Origin: Dichomitus squalens LYAD-421 SS1
Taxonomy: Eukaryota > Basidiomycota > Agaricomycetes > Polyporales > Polyporaceae
NCBI RefSeq assembly: GCF_000275845.1
Contig: NW_006766892.1
Span: 710,736 to 774,735, forward strand
DNA length: 64,000 bases
Direction: 5' to 3'
How positions within the stretch are numbered: the first letter of the stretch is position 1; each line of letters opens with the position of its first letter. The notes below the pieces were generated by a model, which saw nothing but the letters and a program-made list of their open reading frames with translations, was not told the DNA's origin and ran no database searches. A program made the position numbers and the translations under genes. Shown here one piece after another: positions 22,923 to 34,477 of this stretch.

Positions 22923-24289
22923 TCACGAAATGTATATGCCGAGGTGCACGAGCCCCTCCTTCGCGGCCTCGTTCCGCGCGGCTTTCTTCGTGCTCCCGCG
23001 CCCGCGCCCGAGGCACTCGCCCTCGCACATGGCGCGGACGACCCAGATGGGCGTCGTCTTCGTCCCCTCGCCCTCGCTGTCCGTGTACACCCACTCGACG
23101 AACTTGCCCTGCTGCTGCATGTGCTGGTTGAACAGCGAGAGGTGGCCGACGTTCCCCGGGATGCGCGGAGGCGGCGGGATAGACCAGGACGACGCTGGGA
23201 TCCCGCTGTTGTCCGGGGTCGCGACGCCAGAGCCGCGCATAGGCGGGGTTAGGGAGACATGGCGGTAGGCAGAGTGGAGGAGGGGGTAGGGAGGGTCGGG
23301 ATCCGGGGGAAGGCCGTGCTGCACGCGGACGATGCGGTACGCTTCGACAATGTAGGGACGGAAGAGCGGGTGCAGCCAGGTCTTCGTGACTTCAAGACCA
23401 CGGTCAAGGTACACGCCGCCTACGAAAGACTACAGCGCGAGTTAGTTTGTCGTCTCGTCTTCGTTCGAGGTGCACGTTACCTCGAAAAGATCAGCTGGAA
23501 ACGATTGTGAGTGCTAGCCTGAAGGCAAACAGTGCCTGTCCTCATACCTTGAATGTTTGTGGACGCTTGCAGCGTGATCGCCTGCGCAGGGTGCATGCGT
23601 AACCTCTCAGGCAGACGATACTGGACAGAGCTAAGAGAATGGTGCTCAGACTACGTGTCGATGGTGATCTCACAACGGAGATGCTCACATCGAGGCAAGG
23701 GTGGGGTTCCCAACGATTAGAGCGCGTATTTTCTGAACGGGACGGTGGTGTTAGTAGGGGCACGGTGGAGGCCAAAGGACCACTCGCTCACCGTAGAGGG
23801 CCCCACCCGCAAGCATGGGTAGACTTCTCTCAACAGCCCTGTCACAACCAAATTAAGTACAGTATCCCCGAGATGCTCAAGCCTATGGTCAGATCGGACG
23901 TCAGGAGACTTCGAGGCTACACGGCGCAAGAGGAGTAGGGGTGCCCACATCTCGTTGTCCGGACTGGGGTCATCTGGCATGTCCTCAAAGATATGGGTTG
24001 GGCGCGCAAAGAAGCTGCGATGGGTGAACACCTGCAAGCGCAGCTGCTCGGACTGTATGTCAGGTAGCGGGGGAAGTCCATTCGGGAACTCTGGCCTGCA
24101 GGAGTAAAACCAGCTTCGATATCGACCACAGGTAGTCTTCGTAGGCATATCGAGACGTACTTGATTGGAGTTCGCCCGCTGGGGAGGAAGATACGAGGCA
24201 GACCAGGCCCGCTGAACCGCACGAGTCATAGTCAGTTCCCTGTCTACTCGACGTCGATCGACGCAGACGCACTTAGCGGCGGACGCCAT
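22923..24289 (-). CDS. Ribonuclease III family protein with C-terminal dsRBD
   Basis: Exons: 24289(or 24229)-23949, 23882-23792, 23732-23689, 23630-23548, 23495-23482 (14 nt), 23429-22923; about 339-359 residues. RNase III domain: FTHRSFFARPTH, then NEMLEHLGDTVLNLVV (catalytic Glu and Asp), KIRALIVGNPTLAS, LRMHPAQAITLQAS, and ADLFESFVGGVYLDRG (second Asp and Glu). All four metal-binding carboxylates of the family appear present. The C-terminus, FVEWVYTDSEGEGTK...GRGRGSTKKAARNEAAKEGL, is a dsRNA-binding fold with its KKAAR.EAA helix. The family includes mitochondrial ribosomal protein mL44/MRPL3 and minimal RNase IIIs; I cannot separate these by eye. The N-terminus is uncertain: M at 24289 and at 24229 (MTRAVQRAW, presequence-like) are both open. 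The 3' end may continue through an extra intron to a stop at 22827. Confidence 0.85.
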
Positions 24290-24685
24290 ACCCGTAGCTC
24301 ACTCGGCACAAGAAGAGGCTGGGAGAGGAGCAAGCATCTCTAGATACTCGCGGGGTATCAGTATATATGAGGGCGCCCTTGGCGTGGTTGCGGAGATCCA
24401 TCGGACTCGGTTACGAATGGCTGAGAGACAAATCATGCTCAAGGTTCAATCGGATCGCTCGACGTCTACCGGTGATAGTATAAATGCACTGCTGAGCGTT
24501 TGCAGGGCGTTCGTTCGGCATCGGCGCACTGTCCAACATCATTTTGCAGGTTCATGGACCGGAGGTGGAGCGTGAACAGAGTCAAGGCGGCGAAACAGAA
24601 CGAAGGGGACGAAAGCATAAGATAGTGCTACTATACACGAGTGGATAGCTTCCTAGAGCAGCAAGTAGCCACGCATCCTCCTCGA
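24290..24685. other. Intergenic, RNase III promoter side
   Basis: Between two minus-strand genes. A 63-codon plus frame at 24384-24575 has no supporting features. Probably the 3' flank of the PAPS reductase gene plus the RNase III promoter. Confidence 0.4.
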
Positions 24686-25654
24686 TCATGCGATCGCCTC
24701 GACCGCCAGCGCCGACGCACTTTCTGAAGACTGTTGGTCGGCAGCCTTCTCCTTTAGCTACATCGGAGGGAGGTTCAGTCACCAAACTCAGCTGATACAT
24801 GTACATGCGCAATAGCGTACCTTCTTCTCAGCCTCCGCCTTCAGCTTGAAGTAATCCACATGCAGACCGCACTCGGTCTTCTCCTGCTTGCCCGCCCACC
24901 GGCCCGCACGCTCACCAGCATCCCCCTCGCCGCTCTTCACAGTGCTGTGCCAGTCGCCAATGCTACGGTAGCCCTGGTCGAGGAGCTTGTTGCGCGGGAC
25001 CTTGTTGTTGTCGACGTACCACTGGACGAAGGGGAACGTCCAGGCGAAGAGAGGATTGAGCTTGATGAGACCGGTGTTGTCGACCTCGAGAGGCTGCAGA
25101 TTCGCGCGATCTGCGCCTTGGGATGCGCGGCGGCCGGTGATGACCGCCTTCACGCCGAGCTCTTCGTATGCTCTTCGAGCAGGCTCGACCTGTCAAAAAC
25201 ATTAGCGTTAGAAAGCGGGACAGCGTAAGGAACAGCGTACCTTCACGAGGTAGTCGTACAACGTCTCATCCGCCTCCCAGAGCTTCTGCCCGTGCTTTTT
25301 CTCGAAGTCCTCCACCGTCTCGCAACCCTTGGGCTTGTATACATGCACGTCGCGATTGTACCGCTTCTTGACCTCCTCGACGAGCTCGTAGGTTTCTGGA
25401 AAGTGATAGAGTGTGTCGACGAAGATCAGCGGAGGGGGATTTGGGGTGATCTTCGAAAGCATGTCAATGGCGACAAGGCCCGTGAGCCCAAAGGCCGTCG
25501 TCTGGAAGAGGCCGGGAACATGTTCATGAGCCCACTCGAGGATCTGCTCCGGGGTCACGTCGCGGAGGTAGGCGTTGATTGAGTCGATCTCCTCTTGGGA
25601 GAGGGGAAGCCTAAGGGGCTTGTCGAAGACCGGTTTGGCGGTGGATTGCGGCAT
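24686..25654 (-). CDS. MET16: Phosphoadenylyl-sulfate (PAPS) reductase
   Basis: Three exons: 25654-25241, 25189-24821, 24757-24686; 284 residues. It reduces 3'-phosphoadenylyl sulfate to sulfite using thioredoxin, in cytosolic assimilatory sulfate reduction. Visible signatures: the nucleotide loop TTAFGLTGLVAIDML (residues about 52-66), FVDTLYHFPETYEL, VYKPKG, VITGRRASQGADR, the conserved NPLFAWTF, and the catalytic ECGLH near the C-terminus (Cys about residue 245). No Fe-S Cys pairs are visible, which fits the fungal PAPS (not plant-type APS) class. The last exon encodes only a short Ala/Ser tail after a Lys-rich stretch. Confidence 0.95.
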
Positions 25655-26932
25655 TAGTGACGTAGCTTAAAGTATCTCTGGAGGCAAGGAATCAAGAATA
25701 AGAGTGCTGCCGTTGTGGTTTATGCAGGAAGGCATCTCGGGGTGCGAGTATAAGACGGAGCAGGAGGACGGAATGCGCGCGCTGGGAGTGGTCGACACCA
25801 TAATGGCGCCCAGGTCCCACATGATTCAGCACATTCTCCAAAGTCACGCAAGGATACGCAGGCCCAATCGCCAGGAGGAGGTTTTGGTGTTGGCTATCGA
25901 GCCTGAGTGGCATGTCAAGCACAATTTGGAATAGGATGGAGTGATCTATGGCTCCTTAGAACGGGCGTACACAGTGCTGATTTTCGCGGGCCAATGGTCT
26001 CTGCGTTATTCCATCATACAAAGAGAGTATCTAAAATCCATTGACCCTGCATCCCATGTGAACGCAGCAGACTCCATACGAATAGAAACGTGGTGAGAGA
26101 AGGTTCCTCGAAGCGTCGATAGCCTGCCAAGGTACGGCAGCTGTAAGACGTGACTGTCTGACGTCTGACACAGGAGGATGTTGTTGCACGACGCCCGTAA
26201 TCATATGATACACATCTCGGACCTATCGAACAGAGTATATCAGCAAGCAAGCAATGAATTGCGGCGAACGGCGAGTATATGAACACGTCAATGGGGACGC
26301 GTTCACTATAGTGCACTCAGATTGCAAATTACGACCATCATCCAGCTACAAAGCCGACGTTCATGAACGGTTCCTTCAAAATGGAACCTGCCCAAGCCCG
26401 AGGACAGCTGTATGGCAAGTTGCTTGGCTTCTTCATGATGACCACCCTGCCCGCCCGTGAGGTCGAGGGACAGGAAGCTACTAGATAAAGGGGGACAAAT
26501 TTCACATACATGTACATCCAACCCATGACGTCCACGGTACCCGGAGACGTTTGCGAGATGATCTGTGGCAAAGGCTCAGGCGTAGGTCCGTACCCAGTAC
26601 TGCCAGCCAGGAGTGTCGGCTGTCATCGTGGGTACTCGACATATTTTTTTCTCCATGTGCGCCCATTGCCTTCAATAGATCAGTTGGAAGAGCCTCATTG
26701 ATGTGTTGATTCCGAGTACAAGGGTCCACCAGCGTTGCTACATGCAGGTGACAATGAGTCTTCGCCACGGAGACCCACTCCAGTACCATTGACAATCGTC
26801 AGCGAGTCTCTCATGAATATATCCGTGCCGGACTCACATCATAACGACACAAATGAATCGACACTGCACGCACTGAAAATCCATTGTACGAGATGCAGTC
26901 GATATACACTGGTCCTGAATAAAGTCCGCCCT
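25655..26932. other. 1.3 kb intergenic region, no confident gene
   Basis: Between the PAPS reductase start and the Tls1-like gene stop, both minus strand. Short frames exist on both strands. The most protein-like is minus-strand 26338-26571, but no start exon or family could be supported. It should include the PAPS reductase promoter. Confidence 0.45.
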
Positions 26933-28164
26933 TCATTTACGCATCCTCTTCTTGAACCTCTCCATCACCTGATGCAAGTGCGTCAGCTATACAGAATCCT
27001 CGGTTATCATGTGGCATGACTCACGATCTCGTCCGTCGCCATCTGTGCCCTATCCGATGGTCGACGATACTCGTGATCGTCGGGACGAAGGCCCATCGCC
27101 TCGAGCTTAGCATCACGCATGATATCCGCATCCGACTTCGCTTTGAGGTTGGGACGATAGACTGAGCCCAGGCATAAGCGTGCATGTCCTGAGCGGCACG
27201 AAAAGAAAACAAGATCGAGGGTGGCACGTACAACGGGCTGCCGCGAGATGGGCTTCGTCGTCCGCTTTCTTTGACCGCTCTTTACGCAGTTCGGATATCT
27301 GGCGTTTGGCCTTTTCCGTCTCCTCGATATTCTTGAGTCGTGTACTGGGAAGACCGTCAGCGGACGTGAGTGGCACGAGACAAGGGTACGCACTCCATGC
27401 CTAGATCAACCTCCGGTATCGCAGTCAGCATGGCAAGACTGTTCGTAACGTTCCCTTCCTCCTCCTTCTTCTGTGCAGCCTTCGTAAGGCGGAACAACTC
27501 AGCGTAGGGATCCGCTGGGCCTTCATCCTTCTTGTCGTCGTCTTTCGCACCCCGACGTAGCTTCATGTTCTCTTCAATATACGCCATCCTGGAGGGAGAT
27601 GAGAAGCACGAAAGGGCACCGAAGGAAGCGACGTACATGTGTTTGTCGACATCAAGCGCATTGGTTTGCTGGGTGAAGTTGTTTGTGCGTACGACCCTCC
27701 GTGCTTTGGCTTCGGTGTCTTCGACATCCCTGGAGCATACAGTCAGTGCATCGAAGATGTGAGTTATACCATACCACAGGTGAGACTCACTCATCGTCCT
27801 CCTTATCTTGGGTCGAGGCACCTGGTCTGAGTCCGTACGCTTCCTCCTCAGCCTCCTTAGGCCGCTTGCGTTTCTTCTTCACGTCACCCTTCGTGAGCTT
27901 AGCAGCGTCAATACCCTCCCTTGCTTTCCTGAGTTTGCGCAGCTCAATCAAATCTGCGATACTACAGTGCGTTGTCGTCAGTCGTAGCGCATATACTCGA
28001 CCTAAAGCACGCCCGAGTACCTACTCTAGCTTCTCCTCATCCTGCACCTGTTTTTCAGGAGCCTCAGCAGCAGGGGTATCATCCTCATCATGAGACAACA
28101 GCTGTCGTGTGCGGGGGGGTGGACGAGCACGTTTCTTGAAGACGGGGACGGGATCTGAGGACAT
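26933..28164 (-). CDS. Tls1/C9orf78 (Hep59) family splicing-associated protein
   Basis: Seven exons: 28164-28025, 27961-27791, 27729-27637, 27588-27394, 27344-27232, 27161-27025, 26968-26933; 294 residues. N-terminus MSSDPVPVFKKRARPPPRTR is basic; then acidic and KKKRKRP-type nuclear signal; the core has NNFTQQTNALDVDKHMM.YIEENMKLRRG, and the C-terminus RPSDRAQMATDEIVMERFKKRMRK. This order of blocks is the Hep59/C9orf78 family (PF07052). S. pombe Tls1 in this family interacts with the Brr2 helicase and affects splicing of telomere and heterochromatin genes. Role in this organism is inferred from the family. Confidence 0.88.
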
Positions 28165-28399
28165 GACAGTGAGCGGTCAAGCTTTCAAGCGTGCTCGGGC
28201 TGATTCCGAACAAAGCGGAAGTATAACGTCACGTGCGCGATACCCTCACACCATGCTGAGAGTAAAGAGGATTAAAAGTCAAGGCGAAATCCAAGACGTG
28301 ACGGTGAGATTGAGACGGCAAGAGCAGATGGTACTAGTACAGATGGTAAAGATACAAGAGCTGCCGAAACTAATCCAACCAAACACATCTCCAGGCGAT

Positions 28400-30012
28400 C
28401 TACCGGGACTCGATAGCAGGCGAAGCAGCCCTGGAGGCCGAAGGTGGTACAGAAGTGCCTTGTGCAGGAGGCGTCAATGACTCCCCTGCAGCCTCCACTG
28501 GCGCAGAGGTGACATGAGCAGATGGAGATGGTGGTGAGAGCGATGCTAGGCGTAGGAGGGATGGGCCGGTGCCCGGTGATGCAGGTCCGTGGAGTAATAG
28601 CGACTCCGGTGGACGAAGGCCCCCTCGGCGCAAACGTGGGGCGATGACTTGTCGACGATCTTCATTAAGGTCCGTGGTACTGGATCCGCGGGAGAGGGGG
28701 GCGAAGGACATCGGTTCTGGCGAAGCAGGAGACGACGCAGTTAAGGAATACCACATTTGTGATGAGCTGGGGTTTGAGTTCGCTACAGGCCAACCCAGCT
28801 CGTCGACAGTGATGTTGCCGAAGGATGACGCTCCCGCCCTGCGACGCGCCATCCAAGCGCTGAGATCAAGACCCCCTCTTGCGCCGGTATCTGTGGCAGA
28901 GGATGACGCTTCCGTTAGCCTGGTAGCGTCAACAGAACTTGACCTCCCAATGGTATCTGATGACGATTCCCCGCGTGGTCCATCATCCTGCGTTGTACTG
29001 TTCCTGATCGCAGAGCGACGACGCGACGTGAATCCCGCAAACTCGTTCGACGTGTCTATTGTCCTGGAGCGATGCGGGCGGCGGATGCTGCCTTGCCGAG
29101 TAAGAGAGGACGAGCCAGGACCACCGAGTCCCAACCAGCCTGCCGTAGCATGGCCAGCAGAGGGAGACCGTGGAGGGGGGCTGTTCATAAGCCAAGATCG
29201 TGAGGACTCTGGAGGGTGCGGGGAAATTGTGTTCCGTTCCGATGAACGTGACATAGAACCTGGAAGGTCATATGTCGACGGGAGATACGCGTCGTATAGA
29301 TCCGTATTGATCTGCGCTCCTTCGAGTTGTCCAGAACTGCCCAACATGGTGCCGTATTCTTCATCTCCGTCGGAGTCTGATAAGATGTCATGGAACGTGG
29401 TGCCGTAGGGACGAGGAGGAGGAAGGGGGACACTGCGACGGGCGCGGTCTCTCAGAGAACTGCCGCGGTAGACATGCAAGGGGGCTGCCTGCATACGTAG
29501 GCTTTTCGCGGTCCTTTCTGAGATGAGTCGACGGTCCCCGGGATTGGGACGCTGTTTGCGTTCAGCCAATTCCTATGATGTTTGCTCGTTGAGGGGCTAT
29601 GCACAGAACGTCGCAATTCGTGGGGCGTACCTTGACCAAAACGTCCACTAACGTCGCCGTGAAGGCATCTCCCTCATCTAGCTCCTCAACAAAGGCTTCG
29701 TACGTGATAGAGGGGTCATCCTGCTCGACCTTCATTCGTTTTATGGCGCCCTGCCTGTGAGGAGTCAGTAACTTTCAAGGAACTCACGTTGGATGGGCAG
29801 GTGAGACACTAACACCAAGTTTTTTATCTTGTTCCGAAGCACTTCGTCGTGATATTCCAAGGTCCTGCAGAGGTTATCTCAGCTAAGCCCTGTTTTTACT
29901 GTATTGCGGTTCTGACAAACCATTTGCCCATGGCGAAGAGAGGGGAAGCAGTGGTGGCAGTGGATGAAGGTCGGGAACCGGCGTTAGCGGGGTTCGATAA
30001 GGCAAGGGCCAT
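28400..30012 (-). CDS. Uncharacterised Ser/Pro-rich protein, 478 aa
   Basis: Four exons: 30012-29921, 29865-29814, 29750-29631, 29572-28400. The start MALALSNPANAGSRPSS is the first ATG in frame; GKWTLEYHDEVL follows. Residues 30-100 look helical and structured (YHDEVLRNKIKKL, RMKVEQDDPSITYEAFVEELDEGDAF, VDVLVKELAERKQRP); the rest is Ser/Arg/Pro-rich and disordered, with many possible phosphosites. The first donor (gtttgt) and the second exon boundary (gttagt) are weaker than usual, so the 5' part is less sure than the long last exon. I do not recognise the family. It is divergent from TFIIB, with 364 bp between starts. Confidence 0.6.
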
Positions 30013-30376
30013 CTGAACGCTGATTGGCTGGAGTGGACAATTACTAATACTTTTCCCCGATAAGCGCGGTTTAGGGAGGGTATGTGGCGCCCTGCCGCAA
30101 TTGAGGCCTGCACGCTTCTTGTCGCTAACCTTCGCCATCTCCTACGTCGACGAGCCTTGGGCGGGTTCTGCCTTGCATACAACAGAGTATCTGCGTGGGC
30201 AAGTGCAGCGGTACGTCCTTTCCGAGGATCATGATATCATGAAGAGACAAATAGCCACTGAAGCTCACTGATACCAACGCCTTAACCAGAACAAAACTCG
30301 ACGCTACCCAGCCAGCCGTTCCACCACTCATTTCTCCTGTCTACTGTCCTTTGTCGCTCCACAACCCACATCTGCT
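30013..30376. promoter_or_regulatory. Shared divergent promoter region (unknown protein / TFIIB)
   Basis: 364 bp separate the two divergent start codons. No separate gene is supported here, so both promoters must lie within it. No element is assigned; the inference rests on gene layout only. Confidence 0.4.
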
Positions 30377-31503
30377 ATGGCATACGCTCAGCCGTTCCCC
30401 CTCGCTCAGCCTCCTCAGAAGGCCCTGCAGCAGACTTTCGGCCCTGATCTCGCTGTCCGCCTCATCTGCCCTGAATGCAGAGATCCCAATCCGAACATTG
30501 TCGAGGAATTTAGCAGCGGGGACCTCGTATGTGGCACTTGTGGGCTAGTGCTGGGCGACAGGATCGTCGACACGAGAAGTGAGTGGCGGGTAAGTACCTA
30601 CATTCACCGCAGATATTTACAATGCTTTGCGCTAGACTGTCTAACGCTAGTCGTATTTAGACGTTCGCGAACGACGAGGGTGACGACCCGTCCCGTGTTG
30701 GTGCGGCGTCTGATCCCCTCATGGAAGGGATAGAGCAGCTGGACACTACCATCTCCTTCAAAGACGGTGGCTCCGGCTTGGCGCGAGAGCTGCAGCGCGC
30801 AGCCTCTCGTGCGAACTCTTCGCGTTCAGAGCGCAATCTTTTGCAGGCGTTCCGGGACATCTCGAACTGGTGCGACCAATTCTCCCTCCCGAAAACCATC
30901 TCCGATATCGCGAAGCAGCTGTACAAGCGGTCGGATGAGGAGAAATTGCTCCGCGGCAAGCCTCTTGAGGCAGTGATCGCAGCCTGTATCTTTATCGCTT
31001 GTCGACAAGCGCATGTTCCCCGTACGTTCCGCGAGATCTGCAACCTCACCCACGTCAGCAAGAAGGTCCTGGGACAGTGCTACAAAGCACTCGAGCAGGC
31101 GTTCAACCTGACCCCCGGCGCGTCCCAGGACCGCCATGCGATCACCCCCAGCGGTACCACCGGTGCGGAGGACCTGCTGGTGCGCTACTGCAATCACCTC
31201 GCGTTGCCTCCGAATTTCCAGCCGATTTGCGCGGATATCATCGTCAAGGCTCGCGAACTGGGTATTGCGGATGGCCGATCGCCCGTGTCTATCGCGGGTG
31301 GCGCCATCTACTTCACGTGCTACTTGCTTGACAAGCCGAAGACCGTGCGCGAGATCAGCACGGTCGCAGGTGTCAGCGAGGGCACGATCAAGCTTGTCTA
31401 CAAGCTCTATTATGCGGAGAAGGAGAAGTTGGTGAAGGAGGAGTGGATTAAGGATGGAAAGGCGAAGCTGGATAGGCTGCCAGTTGAGAGCAGTTCAAAG
31501 TGA
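30377..31503 (+). CDS. SUA7: Transcription initiation factor TFIIB
   Basis: Two exons, 30377-30589 and 30661-31503; 351 residues. The N-terminal zinc ribbon has CPEC (Cys31, Cys34) and CGTC (Cys52, Cys55), followed by the B-reader segment [17 protein letters not shown]. Two cyclin-like repeats follow: [14 protein letters not shown]...[21 protein letters not shown] and [33 protein letters not shown], the latter with [25 protein letters not shown] bridges TBP at the promoter and RNA polymerase II and helps set the start site. Length fits fungal TFIIB (about 340-350). Confidence 0.97.
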
Positions 31504-31737
31504 GGATTCTCGCGATGGAGAGGACCGGAGGACCACGGACGCTGTTACTATACAGTATATAGCTCATGGAAAACCCGTAATATGCGACACCCGCTGTATG
31601 TATCATATTATGCGAAAATGACAAACAGGTTATCACCGACTTCCAGAGCAGCATCAAAAAGCTAGCGACCGAGATGGAGATGTATGGTGAACCACACAGT
31701 CGACACAAAGTGATGATACCATATGCGAGGGACTACG

Positions 31738-32920
31738 CTACCGTTTGCCCTTCTTGCCCTTACCACCTTTACTGGCCCCTTCCCTAGCTAGCGCTGCACT
31801 GCCCTTACCCTTGCTCGCTGACCGGATAGCCTTCCTAACGTTGAGGACATCACCGGATGAGTCCGAAGATTTCTTCGACTTCTTTGCCATGGGCTCCTTG
31901 TCAAGTTTTGAGATAATGGCAAGGTTTTGTGACTTCTCCTTCGACGCAGATGTCTCTGTAGGCTCGAACTGCAAAACATACGTCGCACAGTATCGACAAG
32001 GGGCTAAGGGTATGATCAGCCGTCCGGCTTACCTTTCGCTTGACACCCTTCAACGGCTTCTCGCCATCCAACTTGCGGTCGAACTTCCCCAAACTCGCCG
32101 TGCTTGTCCGAGTGACCGCGAGCGTCCGATCAATTGTCTTCTTCCGATCGTCCGAACTGGAGCCCGCCGCCGCCGCCCGCGCGAGGTTCGCAGAGCGCTG
32201 CTTCTCGTTCTTCGCGACGCGGGCCTTGCGCTCGTCACGCGCGGCTTTTGCGGGGTCAAAGTCCACATCTATCGTCGTATGAGTTCTGTGGGCGGATGTG
32301 CAGCGCGGAAGAGGGATTGGCCATACCGGCATTCGCAGGGACCTCGGTAAGCCATTGAACCTCCTTGTCCTTGTTCGCGCCCTTCCAACCCCAACGGTCG
32401 ACCCACTCCTGCTTCTCCTCGTTCCAGACCTTTTTGTCCCTCCGCTTCTTCTGAATACCCTTTGCCTTCGCAAATTGCTCCCATTTGGTTGGAGGCTTGG
32501 GTTTGGGTAGAGGCTTCGCGCGGGGTAATTGTGTTGTTGGCGGGGGGAGCTGCGCTAACGGCCCATCGTCGGTAGATATCGTGGGCAAGGAGAAGAGAGA
32601 GGCGATGAGGGTTTGTACACCGTCTCGCGCAGTAGACATGAGATACTCTTCGAGATCGGCTCTGAAGATAGTTCCAAAACATTACGTCAGGTCAGGCGCA
32701 ACGTACTAGAAGAGATCCAACGCACTCATAGCTTTCGGTATCTATTGGGTTGAGGTCGGTGACTGTTAGGAAACCGGCATCGACCTCGAGCGGGATGTCT
32801 TTCTCGACGAGGACTGCTTTTCTGGGGCCATATAAGTGATGAAGTAGAGATAGCAAGTTCAATTTGAGTTTCCACGCACTGCTTTGCTTGATGGGCAGCG
32901 AGAATGTCAGAGACGTCCAT
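31738..32920 (-). CDS. RRS1: Ribosome biogenesis regulatory protein Rrs1
   Basis: Five exons: 32920-32880, 32821-32726, 32661-32327, 32268-32033, 31968-31738; 312 residues. Starts MDVSDILAAHQAKQ and continues with the family blocks EVDAGFLTVTDLNPID, LPRAKPLPKPKPPTKWEQFAK, KKRRDKKVWNEEKQEWVDRWGWKGAN and DPAKAARDERKARVAKNEKQR. The C-terminus is Lys/Ser-rich and ends KGGKGKKGKR. Rrs1 with Rpf2 brings the 5S RNP (5S rRNA, uL18, uL5) to the pre-60S particle in the nucleolus. Length is within the family range. Converges with TFIIB (234 bp between stops). Confidence 0.95.
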
Positions 32921-33179
32921 GGCACGCGCGAGCTTGGTCGGTGCAATGGTGAGAAGGTGGAGGAAGGGTGTCTTAGGCGCCTGTCACAAATTCTCGATCG
33001 CTTGGAACCCTCGCCCCTTTTGGTAATCGTTCAAAAACACCACCCTTGTGATTAACCACTTGCGCGGTATGTCATACCAAGGAGGAGCTGTTATACAGGA
33101 TCGCTTAAAGCTACAGAACGTTGGTCTTCTGCGCACGCATCACAGCCAGACACTAGACCCCTATGTCGAAACGACTCGA

Positions 33180-34255
33180 CTATTCCAACGTTGCGACTTC
33201 AATCTTCGTTCCAAGACCTCTCCACTTCGTTCCAGCGCCAACTTCCCGCGAAATCTCAGAGGGCATCTCTGACAGAATCTTCGCTATCCACATGGGATCC
33301 GTCAACGGCGTTAGATCGTCTCGCCTGGGTAACCGCTGCAATCCCAGGGTCAGCAGGAGCCTAAACAGATTGGACGAGGAGTAACTGACTACTTTGACCC
33401 TCTCGTAGGGTGCCTCCCAACCGCTTGTTTCGCGAACCACAAGAGACGGAGAGGACGCGAATGAGTGATATATGCGAGTGTCGTATGTGCGGAACAGGAC
33501 GTTATCAACTCGCAATGTGAATCGCTGTAGAATGAATATGCACGTAGGCATTACACGCTAAGCAAGAGTGAATAGGTCAGAGTGGGATCAGGCCAGGAAC
33601 AAGCCTGACGTACGATGCGGACAAGTAGATGGGAGGCGCCATTATCGTGAAGCTCATCCTCGTATAAGGGGATCTCGGCGTAAAATAAGATAGGATCGTG
33701 ACGAGTGAGCTCCGCCAGGGGAATTGTGTGCTTGGCATTGTTACGCTCTGCAGGTTTCCACTTGATGTCTTTTGAAGACGACTCTAAGTGGCCTGGATAT
33801 AGGGTTGTGTACGTCCAATCGTAGGGCTTTGTAGGGACGGTCGTGGGCATCGGGATCTGGGACAACGGATTTGTTCTGAGTACCTGTTAATGCCGCGCTT
33901 GACATTCCTTCCTCCGGGAGATGACATACCTGCTCTTTATCCAAGCGTCTGCGTAGCCAACTTTGACCCCTCCATCGCCATCTTCAAGCTCGCCATTCTT
34001 CACACCTTTGAGCGCCTCCTCCGTCGTGAATGCATACTTCCATCCGCTCGTTTTGTGCTCCAGCTCAAGCGAGTTGTTTCCGAACGTCATCTCCGGAAGA
34101 GGTATGCCTCCGATTGCAGCTTGCAACGCGTCGGATTGCCCTGCGTTCGAGATGGGGTTGGTGGAAGCGGTGATAGTCCACGGACCGATCTCTATCGTCC
34201 GAGAATTGGGTGATTCCAGAAGGCGATGTTGGGGTAGCGCGACTGCCGCAGACAT
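33180..34255 (-). CDS. TIP41: TIP41-like protein (TOR / PP2A signalling)
   Basis: Four exons: 34255-33930, 33875-33614, 33557-33393, 33335-33180; 302 residues. Start at MSAAVALPQHR; an in-frame upstream ATG at 34444 is possible but its translation lacks family character. Family blocks in order: GPWTITASTNPISNAG, LPEMTFGNNSLELEHK, KVGYADAWIKSR, YDWTYTTLYPG, IPLAELTRHDPILFYAEIPLYEDELHDNG, MPTCIFILQRFTLRVDNVLFR, TRIYHSF, LTPLTDPMWIA. The third intron (33392-33336) is in frame if retained, but splicing restores the conserved RVK..PRRDDLTPL join. Tip41 binds Tap42/alpha4 and PP2A-type phosphatases downstream of TORC1. Confidence 0.95.
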
Positions 34256-34477
34256 GATGACCTCCTCATACGAAGGTGCGCGGATAGAGTAATAGCGGTA
34301 GGACGTCGTGACTATCGATTGCAGTAGGAAACAGTATGGATGGCGCGTCTGAAGAGGCGCGTCTCCGGAGTTTGAATGCACTCGTCCACTGTCCTGAAAG
34401 TGCCTGCACGTCTCTCTCCTGCCACCGGCTCTATTTACATCCAACGCTCTCTGACGACGTCCTCGTAGGCTGCTGCC
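34256..34477. promoter_or_regulatory. Divergent promoter region TIP41 / dynein LIC
   Basis: Only 222 bp separate the two divergent start codons, so both promoters must sit here or overlap the 5' ends. No specific element is claimed. Confidence 0.4.

Noticed and set aside
26338..26571. Minus-strand frame ending in a WAGSILKEPFMNVGF-type stretch
   Set aside because: Reads like protein but I could not join it to a convincing first exon or a family, so no gene is called.
33336..33392. Reading the TIP41 third intron as coding
   Set aside because: The frame is open but the residues are not family-like, and splicing restores the conserved join.
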